This document shows, piece after piece, positions 44,064 to 52,993 of a stretch of 64,000 bases of DNA. This stretch comes from Hyphomonadaceae bacterium (GTDB taxonomy: Bacteria; Pseudomonadota; Alphaproteobacteria; Rhizobiales; Hyphomicrobiaceae). The DNA lies in contig JAIEQJ010000025.1 of NCBI GenBank assembly GCA_019747815.1, positions 1 through 64,000 of the forward strand, written 5' to 3'. Made by a program: the position numbers and the translations under genes. How positions within the stretch are numbered: position 1 is the stretch's first letter; every line of letters begins with the position of its first letter. A model generated the notes under the pieces. It saw only the letters and a program-made list of their open reading frames with translations, was not told the DNA's origin and made no database searches.

Positions 44064-47000
44064 ATGATTGCCGCGCTCATCCGCTGGTCCGCCAGGAACC
44101 TCGTGCTCATTCTGATCGCCGCGGTTCTTGCGACCGGCGCGGGCATCTATGCATTGCGCCAGGTCCCGCTCGATGCCATTCCCGACCTCTCCGACACGCA
44201 GGTCATCATCTACACCGAATACTCGGGGCAGGCGCCGCAGGTGATCGAGGACCAGATCACCTATCCGCTGTCCACCGCGATGCTGTCGGTGCCGAAGTCG
44301 CGGGCGGTGCGCGGCTTTTCATTCTTCGGCGTCTCGTTCGTCTACGTCATCTTCGAGGACGGCACCGATATCTACTGGGCACGCTCGCGCGTGCTGGAAT
44401 ACCTCTCCGCCGCGGCCCGCACCCTCCCCACGGGCGTCACCCCGTCTCTGGGACCCGATGCGACGGGGGTCGGTTGGGTCTATCAGTATGCCGTCATCGC
44501 CGCCAAGCGCTCGCTCGCCGAACTGCGAACCACACAAGACTGGCAGGTGCGGTTTGCAGTGGCCAAGGCCGAAGGCGTCGCCGAGGTCGCAAGCGTGGGC
44601 GGCTTCGTCAAACAATACAGCGTCGTGGTCGACCCGCGCCGTCTCAAGGCCTTCGACATCTCGCTCGAGAAGGTCCGCAACGCCATCCGCATGTCCAACA
44701 TGGACGTCGGCGGCCGTGTCGTCGAGCTCGCCCAAACCGAGTTCATGGTGCGAGGACGCGGCTACCTCCGCGGCATTCAGGATATCGAGCAGATCGTGCT
44801 CAAGTCGGCGGGCGGCGCCCCGGTCCTGGTCCGCGATGTGGCTCGCGTTGAGCTTGTCCCAGACGAGCGACGCGGCGTCGCCGAGCTCAACGGCGAAGGC
44901 GAAATAGTTTCCGGCATCGCCGTGCAACGCTACGGTCAGAACGCGCTCTCGGTCATCGAGAACGTCAAGGCGCGGCTCGCCGAAATCCTGCCCAGCCTGC
45001 CCGAAGGCACGAGCATCGTTCCGGTCTATGACCGGTCCGACCTCATTCACCGTGCCATCGACACCCTCAAGCAGACGCTGATCGAGGAAAGCCTGATTGT
45101 CGCGGTCGTCTGCTTCGTGTTCCTCCTACACGTGCGCAGTGCCCTGGTGGCCATCATCACGCTGCCGCTCGGCATCCTGATCGCCTACATCCTCATGCAC
45201 GCGCTGGGACTGTCCTCCAACATCATGTCGCTCGGCGGTATCGCCATTGCCATCGGCGCCATGGTCGATGCGGCGATTGTCATGATCGAGAACGCGCACA
45301 AGCACCTGGAGCGCGCACCGCCCGACAAGCCGCGGTCGGAGGTCTTGATCGAGGCCGCCACACAGGTCGGGCCGGCGCTCTTCTTCAGCCTGCTCATCAT
45401 CACCGTCTCGTTCCTGCCGATCTTCACCCTTGAGGCACAGGAGGGCCGTCTGTTCAAGCCGCTGGCCTATACCAAGACCTTTGCGATGGCGGCAGCGGCA
45501 TTGCTGTCCGTGACGCTCGTGCCCGCCCTCATGGTGCTGTTCGTGCGCGGTCGCATCGTGCCCGAGGTGAGGAACCCGGTGAACCGCTTCTTGATTTGGA
45601 TCTATCGGCCGATCATCGGGCAGGTGCTGCGCGCGAAACTGGCAACCATCGGCTTGGCTCTTGCCGTGCTCCTCGCCAGCATCTGGCCGGCCATGCGGCT
45701 GGGGTCCGAATTCATGCCCAACCTGAACGAAGGCACGCTGTTCTACATGCCGACCACCCTGCCGGGCCTGTCCGTCACCGAAGCGGCACGGCTGCTGCAG
45801 ATCCAAAACAAGATCATCATGAGCTTCCCCGAGGTGAAGAGCGTCGTCGGCAAGGTCGGCAGAGCGGGCAGCGCGACCGATCCCGCGCCGCTTGAGATGT
45901 TCGAAACCATCATCAACCTCAAGCCGCAGAACGAATGGCGGCCGGGCATGACCATCGACAAGCTGATCAACGAGATGGACAAGGCCTTGCAGTTCCCAGG
46001 GGTGTCGAACGCGTGGACCATGCCGATCAAGGCGCGCATCGACATGCTGGCCACCGGCATCCGCACGCCGGTTGGCGTCAAGGTCATGGGCAAGGACCTC
46101 AAGATCATCGAAAAGGTCGCCCGCGACGTCGAGGCGGCGATCAAGACCGTGCCCGGCACGGCGAGCGCGTTCGCCGAACGCATCATGGGCGGGTACTATC
46201 TCGAGATCGAGCCCGACCGCACCCAGCTCGCTCGATACGGCCTGATGGTTGGTGAGGTGCAGCAGGTGATCGCGTCGGCCATCGGCGCTGAGACCATCAC
46301 GACCACGGTGGAGGGCCGCGAGCGCTACAACGTCAGCCTCCGCTACCCCCGCGACGTGCGCTCCGATCCGCAGGCGATCGCACGCGAGGTGCTGGTGCCG
46401 CTCGAGAGCGGCGCGTCGATCCCTCTCGGCCAGGTCGCCACGGTCAAACTTGTGCAGGGCCCGGGGTCCATCCGTACGGAGAACGCCCAGCTCGCTGCCT
46501 ACATCTACGTCGACGCCCGCGATCGCGACCTTGGCAGCTACGTGGCCGACGCCCAGCGGGCCGTTGCCGAGCGCGTCACCTTCCCACCGGGCTACTACGC
46601 GCTCTGGAGCGGCCAGTTCGAATACTACCAGCGCGCCAAGCAGCGGCTGACGATGGTCATTCCGCTGACGCTTCTCATTATCTTCTTGTTGCTCTACCTC
46701 AACTTCCGGCGCATGACGGAGACGCTGATCGTCATGCTCTCGCTCCCGTTCTCGCTCGTGGGCGGCATCTGGCTGATGTACTGGATGGGCTTCAATCTGA
46801 GCGTGGCAGTGGCGGTCGGCTTCATCGCCTTGGCCGGGGTTGCCGCCGAGACAGGTGTGGTCATGCTCATCTACCTCGATCACGCCTTGAAGGAGCGGCG
46901 GGCGGTGGCACTGAGCGCCGGGCGCGCGCTCGATGCCAGCGATCTCCGCGAGGCGGTCATTGCCGGCACCGCCGAGCGCCTGCGGCCGTTGATCATGACG

Positions 47001-47201
47001 GTCGCCGCGATCATGGGCGGGTTGCTGCCCATCATGTGGAGCCATGGTACGGGCTCGGAGGTCATGCAGCGCATTGCCGTACCAATGATCGGCGGCATGG
47101 TCTCGGCAACCATCCTCACTCTCATCGTCATCCCGGCCGTCTATGCCCTCATCAAGGGCATCCAAACGGCCAGGTCGACACGCACCCGGGCCCCTGCATG
47201 A
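44064..47201 (+). CDS. cusA: CusA/CzcA-type heavy-metal RND efflux pump
   Basis: A 1045-residue inner-membrane proton-driven transporter of the HME-RND group, 2 residues shorter than E. coli CusA. Features are VPLDAIPDLSDTQVIIYTEY at the start, GGIAIAIGAMVDAAIVMIENAHK (segment 4 with the proton-relay Asp), EFMPNLNEGTLFYMPTTLPG, and AWTMPIKARIDMLATGIRTP. The Met residues in the last two blocks match the Cu(I)/Ag(I) ladder, so copper/silver is more likely than Zn/Co/Cd. GAGGAGG precedes the ATG. No membrane-fusion (CusB) or outer-membrane factor (CusC) gene is adjacent, which is unusual. Confidence 0.9.
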   Translation: MIAALIRWSARNLVLILIAAVLATGAGIYALRQVPLDAIPDLSDTQVIIYTEYSGQAPQVIEDQITYPLSTAMLSVPKSRAVRGFSFFGVSFVYVIFEDGTDIYWARSRVLEYLSAAARTLPTGVTPSLGPDATGVGWVYQYAVIAAKRSLAELRTTQDWQVRFAVAKAEGVAEVASVGGFVKQYSVVVDPRRLKAFDISLEKVRNAIRMSNMDVGGRVVELAQTEFMVRGRGYLRGIQDIEQIVLKSAGGAPVLVRDVARVELVPDERRGVAELNGEGEIVSGIAVQRYGQNALSVIENVKARLAEILPSLPEGTSIVPVYDRSDLIHRAIDTLKQTLIEESLIVAVVCFVFLLHVRSALVAIITLPLGILIAYILMHALGLSSNIMSLGGIAIAIGAMVDAAIVMIENAHKHLERAPPDKPRSEVLIEAATQVGPALFFSLLIITVSFLPIFTLEAQEGRLFKPLAYTKTFAMAAAALLSVTLVPALMVLFVRGRIVPEVRNPVNRFLIWIYRPIIGQVLRAKLATIGLALAVLLASIWPAMRLGSEFMPNLNEGTLFYMPTTLPGLSVTEAARLLQIQNKIIMSFPEVKSVVGKVGRAGSATDPAPLEMFETIINLKPQNEWRPGMTIDKLINEMDKALQFPGVSNAWTMPIKARIDMLATGIRTPVGVKVMGKDLKIIEKVARDVEAAIKTVPGTASAFAERIMGGYYLEIEPDRTQLARYGLMVGEVQQVIASAIGAETITTTVEGRERYNVSLRYPRDVRSDPQAIAREVLVPLESGASIPLGQVATVKLVQGPGSIRTENAQLAAYIYVDARDRDLGSYVADAQRAVAERVTFPPGYYALWSGQFEYYQRAKQRLTMVIPLTLLIIFLLLYLNFRRMTETLIVMLSLPFSLVGGIWLMYWMGFNLSVAVAVGFIALAGVAAETGVVMLIYLDHALKERRAVALSAGRALDASDLREAVIAGTAERLRPLIMTVAAIMGGLLPIMWSHGTGSEVMQRIAVPMIGGMVSATILTLIVIPAVYALIKGIQTARSTRTRAPA

Positions 47202-47496
47202 GGTCGCGCCGGATACGACTGATCGGTTGAGCGCCTCGGTCGGTTTCCCTGCTCGACCTTGCGTCCGAGACCCCCACCTCCCCGTGGGCCTCGAGCCAAG
47301 CGCCATCCGCGTCAATGCCCGCCGTTGCCGTCGCACGACCAGCCATTGCGTGATCCGGGACGCTTGGACCATAGGCCGCGGACTGCAACCGAGGCCCGTG
47401 AAAAGCCATGTTGCGGATCGGTGTGGCTCCGTGCTCTATCCTGGCTGAAACAGACGGCCCATCGAAGTTGTGTGGGCCCACCCAGGGGAGGACATC

Positions 47497-48468
47497 ATGC
47501 GCAACTGGTTGGCTGCTGCGACAGCAGCGCTTCTGCTGTCGGCTGCGACCGATATGGCCGATGCTCAGGAAGTGACGCTCAAGGGCATCACGGCATTCGC
47601 CGAAAAGACATTCTATTCCCGCGGCTTCGAGCGGTTCATCGAGAAGGTCAACGCCGACGGCAAGGGCGTGATCCAGATCAACTACATCGGCGGCCCCAAG
47701 GCCATGCCGCCGTTCGAGGTCGGCAATGCGCTGAAGAACGGCGTGGTGGACATCGCCAATGCGACCGGCGCCTTCTACACGAACGTGATGCCGGAAGCGG
47801 ACGCCTGGAAGCTCACCGAACGGCCGATGGCGGAATTGCGCAAGAACGGCGGCTACGCCTACATGGCGAATATCTACGACCAGAAGATGAATGCCGTTCT
47901 GCTGGCCCGGCACATCGACGACAATCCCTTCCATCTCTATCTGACCAAGCGGATCGCTGGGCCCGACCTCACCGGGCTCAAGCTGCGCATCACACCCGTC
48001 TATCGCGAGTTCTTCCAGGCGCTGGGCGCCACCGTGGTGCAGACCGCGCCGGGTGAGGTGTACACCGCGCTGGAGCGCGGCGTGGTTGACGGCTATGGCT
48101 GGCCGATCACCGGCATCTTCGATCTGGGCTGGCACGAGAAGACCAAGTTCCGCGTCGATCCCGGCTTCTACAGCGCCGAGGTGAGCATTCTCATCAACAA
48201 AAGTTCGCTGGCCAGGCTCAACGACGCGCAGAGGAAGATCATCATGGATGCCGCCGCCTGGATCGAGGCGCAGGCGGCCGAGACAGCCAAGGAGAACGCG
48301 GCTGATATCGCCAAGCAGAAGGCAGCCGGCATCGAGGTCATCGAGTTCAAAGGTGTCGATGGCGCGGCCTTCCGTGCCAAGGCCTACGAAGCCGGCTGGG
48401 CCGCGATCAGCAAGCAAAGCCCGGAGCACGGCCCCAAGCTGAGGGAGTTATTTGCGAAGGCCAAGTGA
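47497..48468 (+). CDS. dctP: TRAP transporter solute-binding protein (DctP family)
   Basis: A 323-residue periplasmic binding protein with a signal peptide (LAAATAALLLSAATDMADAQE). Family features are GGPKAMPPFEVGNALKNGVVDIA, the LKLRITPVYREFFQALGATVV block with the conserved substrate-carboxylate Arg, and PGEVYTALERGVVDGYGW. The ligand is probably an organic or keto acid, given the TPP enzyme downstream. GGGGAGG before the ATG at 47497 fixes the start. It is first of a dctP-Q-M-TPP enzyme operon. The upstream 295 bases show no gene. Confidence 0.88.
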   Translation: MRNWLAAATAALLLSAATDMADAQEVTLKGITAFAEKTFYSRGFERFIEKVNADGKGVIQINYIGGPKAMPPFEVGNALKNGVVDIANATGAFYTNVMPEADAWKLTERPMAELRKNGGYAYMANIYDQKMNAVLLARHIDDNPFHLYLTKRIAGPDLTGLKLRITPVYREFFQALGATVVQTAPGEVYTALERGVVDGYGWPITGIFDLGWHEKTKFRVDPGFYSAEVSILINKSSLARLNDAQRKIIMDAAAWIEAQAAETAKENAADIAKQKAAGIEVIEFKGVDGAAFRAKAYEAGWAAISKQSPEHGPKLRELFAKAK

Positions 48469-48513
48469 GCGCAACCCCAAATGGGGCTCCGCAAATACGA
48501 TAGCGGAAGGCAG

Positions 48514-49029
48514 ATGGATATTTTGTCTCGAGTCTACGGCCGCATCCTCGACGGGTTGATGGTCCTGGCCTGCCTGCTCCTGTTGGCGATGGCGCTGATC
48601 ATCGGTGCCGACGTCATCAGCCGCAATTTGCGCCTCGGCGGCATCCCTTGGAGCAGCGAGGTCTCGGAAGACATTCTCTACCTGCTGACCTTGCTGGCGG
48701 CGCCCTGGCTGCTGCGGCAGGGACAGCACATCCGGGTGGACATCCTCCTGCGCGCGCTGCCGCCACGGGTCGGTTGGCTGCTGGAGTGGATCGGCGACCT
48801 TCTGGGGTTTGGCTGTGCGCTGTACTTCGTGTGGTATGGCTGGAAAGTTCTGGCCGCCAGCCATCAGGCCGCGGCGATCTCGATCAAGACGCTGATTACG
48901 CCGGAGTGGTGGATGCTGGCGCCCCTGCCGGTGGCGTTCCTGCTGCTCGCCATCGAATTCATGTTTCGCATGCACCGCCTCAGCCGAGCCGAACGCGCGC
49001 CCCGCACAGATGCGGTATCGGCATCATGA
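48514..49029 (+). CDS. dctQ: TRAP transporter small membrane subunit (DctQ)
   Basis: A 171-residue protein with four hydrophobic segments (ILDGLMVLACLLLLAMALIIGADVISR, SEDILYLLTLLAAPWLL, LLEWIGDLLGFGCALYFVWYGW, LAPLPVAFLLLAIEFMF), the DctQ layout. GGAAGG precedes the ATG at 48514, preferred over 48481. It pairs with DctM to form the permease. Confidence 0.88.
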   Translation: MDILSRVYGRILDGLMVLACLLLLAMALIIGADVISRNLRLGGIPWSSEVSEDILYLLTLLAAPWLLRQGQHIRVDILLRALPPRVGWLLEWIGDLLGFGCALYFVWYGWKVLAASHQAAAISIKTLITPEWWMLAPLPVAFLLLAIEFMFRMHRLSRAERAPRTDAVSAS

Positions 49030-49051
49030 TCGCCCGGAGAGTGAGCCGGCC

Positions 49052-50368
49052 ATGACATGGCAATTGGCTGCGCTGCTGCTTCTCGGCGGTTCGACAGTGC
49101 TCCTGCTGCTCGGGATGCCGGTCGCGCTGTCGTTCGTGGCGATCAATGTTCTCGGCGCGCTGCTCTATCTCGGCGGCGAGGCGGGACTGGCGCAGATCGT
49201 GCGCAACAGCGTGGTGTCGGTGATGAACTTCTCGCTGACGCCGATCCCGCTGTTCGTGCTGATGGGCGAGATCCTGTTCCACACCGGCCTCGCCATCAAG
49301 GTCATCGACGGCGTCGAGCGCCTCGTGCGGCAGGTGCCGGGGCGCCTCGCCGTTGTTGCGGTCGTGGCCGGCACCGTGTTCTCCGCCATCTCCGGATCGA
49401 CCATCGCCACCACGGCCATGCTGGGCTCGCTCATGCTGCCCGTCATGCTGGCGCGGGGCTATCATCCGACCATGGCGACAGGTCCGATCATGGCCATCGG
49501 CGCGGTCGACATGCTCATCCCGCCGTCGGCGTTGACCGTGCTGCTCGGCAGCCTGTCGGGGATCTCGATCTCCAAGCTTCTGATCGGCGGCGTCGTGCCG
49601 GGCCTGATCCTGTCGGTGGCCTTCGTCGCCTACATTGTCGTGCGGGCGAAGCTGGCGCCCCGGCTCGCACCGCCAACGCCCATCGTCGACTATTCCGGCT
49701 GGGAGAACTGGCGCCTGCTGGTGCTCTACGTCGTGCCGTTGATTGCCATCTTCGCCGTCGTGGTCGGTGCCATGTCGGGCGGGTTCGCAACGCCGACCGA
49801 GTCGGCGGCGCTGGGCGCGCTGGCGACCATGGCCGTGGCGGCGCTCTATCGCGTGCTGAGCCTCCAAGCGTTGATGAAATCGCTCAAGGGCGCGACAGCC
49901 ATCTCGGGCATGATCATGTTCATCATCCTGGGCGCCACGACATTCTCCCAAATTCTGAGCTTCTCGGGCGCGACCGATGGGCTGGTCTCCGCCATCCTCG
50001 GCCAGGGTCTGTCCACGTTCGCGATCGTGGGGCTTATGATGCTGATCCTCATCTTCCTCGGCATCTTCGTCGATCAGGTCAGCATGATGCTGATCACGCT
50101 TCCCGTCTTCATGCCCATCGTGGCCAGGCTGGGTGTTGACCCTGTCTGGTTCGGCATCCTGTTCCTCATCTGCATGCAGCTTGGGCTGCTGCTGCCGCCG
50201 CATGGGCTCCTGCTCATGACCATGCGCGGTGTCGCACCGCCCGAAGTGACCATGGGGCACATCTTTCAGGCGGTCGTGCCGTATGTGATCATGAGCCTGC
50301 TGCTGCTGGCGCTGCTGCTGCTGTTTCCGACGATTGCCACGTGGCTGCCGAACCAACTCGTTGGATAG
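49052..50368 (+). CDS. dctM: TRAP transporter large permease subunit (DctM)
   Basis: A 438-residue protein with about 12 hydrophobic segments. DctM features are FSLTPIPLFVLMGEILFHTG, GTVFSAISGSTIATTAMLGSLMLP, GAVDMLIPPSALTVLLGSLSGISI and LGIFVDQVSMMLITLPVFMPI. It uses the sodium gradient to import the DctP-bound acid. The ATG at 49052 follows GGAGAG. The TPP-enzyme gene begins 4 bases after its stop. Confidence 0.92.
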   Translation: MTWQLAALLLLGGSTVLLLLGMPVALSFVAINVLGALLYLGGEAGLAQIVRNSVVSVMNFSLTPIPLFVLMGEILFHTGLAIKVIDGVERLVRQVPGRLAVVAVVAGTVFSAISGSTIATTAMLGSLMLPVMLARGYHPTMATGPIMAIGAVDMLIPPSALTVLLGSLSGISISKLLIGGVVPGLILSVAFVAYIVVRAKLAPRLAPPTPIVDYSGWENWRLLVLYVVPLIAIFAVVVGAMSGGFATPTESAALGALATMAVAALYRVLSLQALMKSLKGATAISGMIMFIILGATTFSQILSFSGATDGLVSAILGQGLSTFAIVGLMMLILIFLGIFVDQVSMMLITLPVFMPIVARLGVDPVWFGILFLICMQLGLLLPPHGLLLMTMRGVAPPEVTMGHIFQAVVPYVIMSLLLLALLLLFPTIATWLPNQLVG

Positions 50369-50372
50369 GTCC

Positions 50373-52028
50373 ATGAAAGAAACCACAGTCGCGGGCGTGC
50401 TCGCCCAGGATCTCGTCGCCTACGGGGCGCGCCGGTGCTTCGGCCTGCTGGGCACGGCCAATTTCAAGATCTCGCACGCGCTGGTGGCATCCGGCGTGGA
50501 GCTCATCTCGGCGCGCCACGAAGGCAACGCGGCGAGCATGGCCGATGCCTACGCCAAGGCGACGCAGGAACTGACGCTTGTGAGCGTGCACTCGGGGCCA
50601 GGGCTGACCAATGCGCTGACCGGCATCGGCGAGGCCGCGAAGAGCCGGACGCCCATGCTGGTGCTGGCCGGCGACGTGCCGACGGGCGCGGTCAAGTCGA
50701 ACTTTCATATCGAGCAGGCAGAGCTGGTGCGCTCGGTTGGCGCCGTCTCGGAACGCATCCACACGCCGGCTTCGGCGCGCGATGATACGCTGCGGGCCGT
50801 CGTCAGGGCGCTGCGCGACCGCCAGACGGTTGTTCTCAGTCTGCCGACTGATGTGCAGGATGCGCCCCTAACCGGCAGGATCACCCCGCTGGCGTTGCCG
50901 CCGGCACCGGGGCCCCTGCATCCCGATCCCCAAAGCGTGCGCAGCCTGGCCGATGCGCTGGTGGGCGCCAAGCGTCCGCTCATTCTGGCGGGTCGCGGCG
51001 CGGTCATCGCCGGCGCAGAGGCCGCCCTGGTGGCGCTGGCCGCGCGCACCGGAGCCCTGCTCGCCACATCGATTTGCGGACATGGGCTGTTTGCCGGCAA
51101 CCCTTGGTCGGTGGGCATCAGCGGCGGCTTTGCCTCGCCGGCGGCGGACGAGCTGATCGCGGAGAGCGACTGCATCATCGGATTCGGCGCCAGCCTGACC
51201 CAGTGGACCACGAAGCGCGGCAAGCTGATCGCGCCTGGGGCTATCGTCGCCCAAGTCGACGTCGAGGCCAGCAAGCTCGGGTACCAGATGCCCATCCAGC
51301 ATGCGGTTCACGCCGATGCCCGCGTGGCAGCGGAGGCGATTGGAGCTGAGCTGGAGAAACGCCGGATCGACCATAGACCGGGCTGGCGCAGCGAGGCGAC
51401 GCGCACGCGCATCGACGACGGCGACAACCACAACGCACCGTATCAGGACACCTCCGGCGCCGATTTCATCGATCCACGCACCCTGAGCAAGGCCCTGGAC
51501 GCCATCCTCCCCAAGGAGCGGGCCGTGGCGTCCGACTCGGGCCACTTCTGCGGCTGGGTGCCCCGCTTCCTGCGCGTGCCGAACGCGAGGGCGTCATGTC
51601 TCAGCCATTCTTTCCAGTCCGTCGGCTTGGGGCTCGCATCGGCCATCGGCCTGGCGATCGCCAATCCAGGCGCTCTGGCCGTACTGGGTGCCGGCGACGG
51701 CGGTTTCCTGATGTCCATCTCCGATCTGGAGACGGCCATCCGCCTGAAGCTCAGGATGTGCATTCTGATCTACAACGACAGCTCCTATGCGGCCGAGGTG
51801 CATCTCTATCGCCGCCGCGGCTATGCCATAGATATCGTGCAGTTTCCCGACACCGACTTTGCCGCCATCGCGCGCGGCCACGGCGCAAGGGCCGCCACCG
51901 TCAGGACCCTCGATGATCTCGATCCGCTGCGGGCCTGGGTGCGCGAGGGCGCGCCCGGCGTCTTTGTGATCGATGCCAAGATCAACCCCAACCTGGAGGC
52001 TGACTGGCACGCCGAGCATTTTCCATGA
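50373..52028 (+). CDS. Thiamine-diphosphate-dependent enzyme (acetolactate synthase/benzoylformate decarboxylase-like)
   Basis: A 551-residue protein with the three-domain POX/ALS fold. The N-terminal PYR domain carries the catalytic Glu in SARHEGNAASMADAYAKAT (Glu50) and the HSGPGLTNALTGIGEA block. A central domain follows (PLILAGRGAVIAGAEAALVAL). The C-terminal PP domain carries GAGDGGFLMSISDLETAIRL, then ILIYNDSSYAAEVH, which is the GDG...N metal/ThDP motif. It would decarboxylate or condense a 2-keto acid, presumably the substrate brought in by the TRAP system encoded 4 bases upstream. The exact reaction is unknown; a true acetolactate synthase is unlikely without a regulatory subunit. 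Confidence 0.85.
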   Translation: MKETTVAGVLAQDLVAYGARRCFGLLGTANFKISHALVASGVELISARHEGNAASMADAYAKATQELTLVSVHSGPGLTNALTGIGEAAKSRTPMLVLAGDVPTGAVKSNFHIEQAELVRSVGAVSERIHTPASARDDTLRAVVRALRDRQTVVLSLPTDVQDAPLTGRITPLALPPAPGPLHPDPQSVRSLADALVGAKRPLILAGRGAVIAGAEAALVALAARTGALLATSICGHGLFAGNPWSVGISGGFASPAADELIAESDCIIGFGASLTQWTTKRGKLIAPGAIVAQVDVEASKLGYQMPIQHAVHADARVAAEAIGAELEKRRIDHRPGWRSEATRTRIDDGDNHNAPYQDTSGADFIDPRTLSKALDAILPKERAVASDSGHFCGWVPRFLRVPNARASCLSHSFQSVGLGLASAIGLAIANPGALAVLGAGDGGFLMSISDLETAIRLKLRMCILIYNDSSYAAEVHLYRRRGYAIDIVQFPDTDFAAIARGHGARAATVRTLDDLDPLRAWVREGAPGVFVIDAKINPNLEADWHAEHFP

Positions 52029-52114
52029 CGCTGGCTGCGGCACCGATCAGCCTGCCGCCGAATACGATCAAGCAGGCGCGGCTGTCCCGCAGCAGGATGC
52101 CGTCAGGGCCAACA

Positions 52115-52912
52115 CTACACCAGGCGGGAGTCGGGAAAATAGTCCGCCGCCGCCGGATCACGATAGATGAGCCGGCGCAGCCCGCTGCGATCGAACGGCT
52201 GCCACTGGCCTTCCGCCTGCGCCAGGCGATCGGCAATGGCGTAGAGCACCGCCGGGTTGACGCCAAGGCCGATATGGCTGGCCTCGACCTCGATGTTCTC
52301 AGTCAGCGGACCCGCATCCTGGACGCTGCATTGCCAAGCGACAATGCCGTCCGTGCGACTGTAGATTGAGGTGGTTGGCACCGGCGGCGCTTTCCTGATC
52401 TCGTCCCAGTCGCGCCGGCTATCGACGGTCTCGCCACTCACGAACTCATAGAGCTGCCAGGCGTTGGTCGCGCGCGGATGCCCCGCGAACGGCGTTCCCA
52501 GCGTGATGACGCTGCGTACAGCGTCGGGAAGCTGCTTGGCCGTCTCGCGCGCATAGATGCCGCCGAGGCTCCAGCCGATCAGGCTGACCTTGCGCCCGTA
52601 GCGCTCGCGCAGTTGCAAAACCGCGCGCTCGCACTTGGCAAGCACACCCGGCCGCGGCCCGAGGTTCCTGCCCTGCCGCCAGCGATGCGGCGCGTAGTTG
52701 CGGCCCTTGAGATAGCGGCGCAGGGGACCGGTGGAGAGATCGGATGCGGCAAGGCCCGGAAAAACCAGCACGGGGTGACCATCGCCGCTCGGCGCGCTCA
52801 TCAGAATCGGCAGCGCCGCCAAGCTGGCCCCGAGCTCCCACGGCGCGCGCATCTCCAGCGCCAACCTGAGCACCCCCGGGGGCCGCACGCCATTGCCTGT
52901 CGGATCCTGCAC
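52115..52912 (-). CDS. Alpha/beta hydrolase (lipase/esterase-like)
   Basis: A 265-residue alpha/beta hydrolase: LVFPGLAASDLSTGPLRRYL (oxyanion region), VSLIGWSLGGIYARETAK with nucleophile Ser115, VITLGTPFAGHPRATNAW, TDGIVAWQCS with a likely acid, and VEASHIGLGVNPAVLYAI with the catalytic His. This is the PGAP1/lipase-like group. It probably cleaves an ester of a lipid; neighbouring lipid genes support this. The gene is transcribed on the minus strand just after the wax-ester synthase gene (81 bases between). Confidence 0.8.
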   Translation of the reverse strand: MQDPTGNGVRPPGVLRLALEMRAPWELGASLAALPILMSAPSGDGHPVLVFPGLAASDLSTGPLRRYLKGRNYAPHRWRQGRNLGPRPGVLAKCERAVLQLRERYGRKVSLIGWSLGGIYARETAKQLPDAVRSVITLGTPFAGHPRATNAWQLYEFVSGETVDSRRDWDEIRKAPPVPTTSIYSRTDGIVAWQCSVQDAGPLTENIEVEASHIGLGVNPAVLYAIADRLAQAEGQWQPFDRSGLRRLIYRDPAAADYFPDSRLV

Positions 52913-52993
52913 CGATCACCTCGTCTGGCCGTTACGCTCGTTCCCTAAAGTGAGTGCACGTCGATTCGTTTGCAATAGCGCAGCCGCGTCGAT

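Noticed and set aside
45126-47372. 748-codon minus-strand open frame
   Set aside because: It mirrors the RND pump gene, is rich in His/Asp/Arg/Gly runs, and has no recognisable domain.
47411-47442. Sigma-70-like promoter before dctP (TTGCGG ... TATCCT)
   Set aside because: The spacing of 20 bases is too long and the boxes are weak; not reported as a feature.
48980-50386. 468-codon minus-strand open frame
   Set aside because: It is antisense to dctM, dominated by His/Gln/Arg/Asp, a low-complexity shadow.
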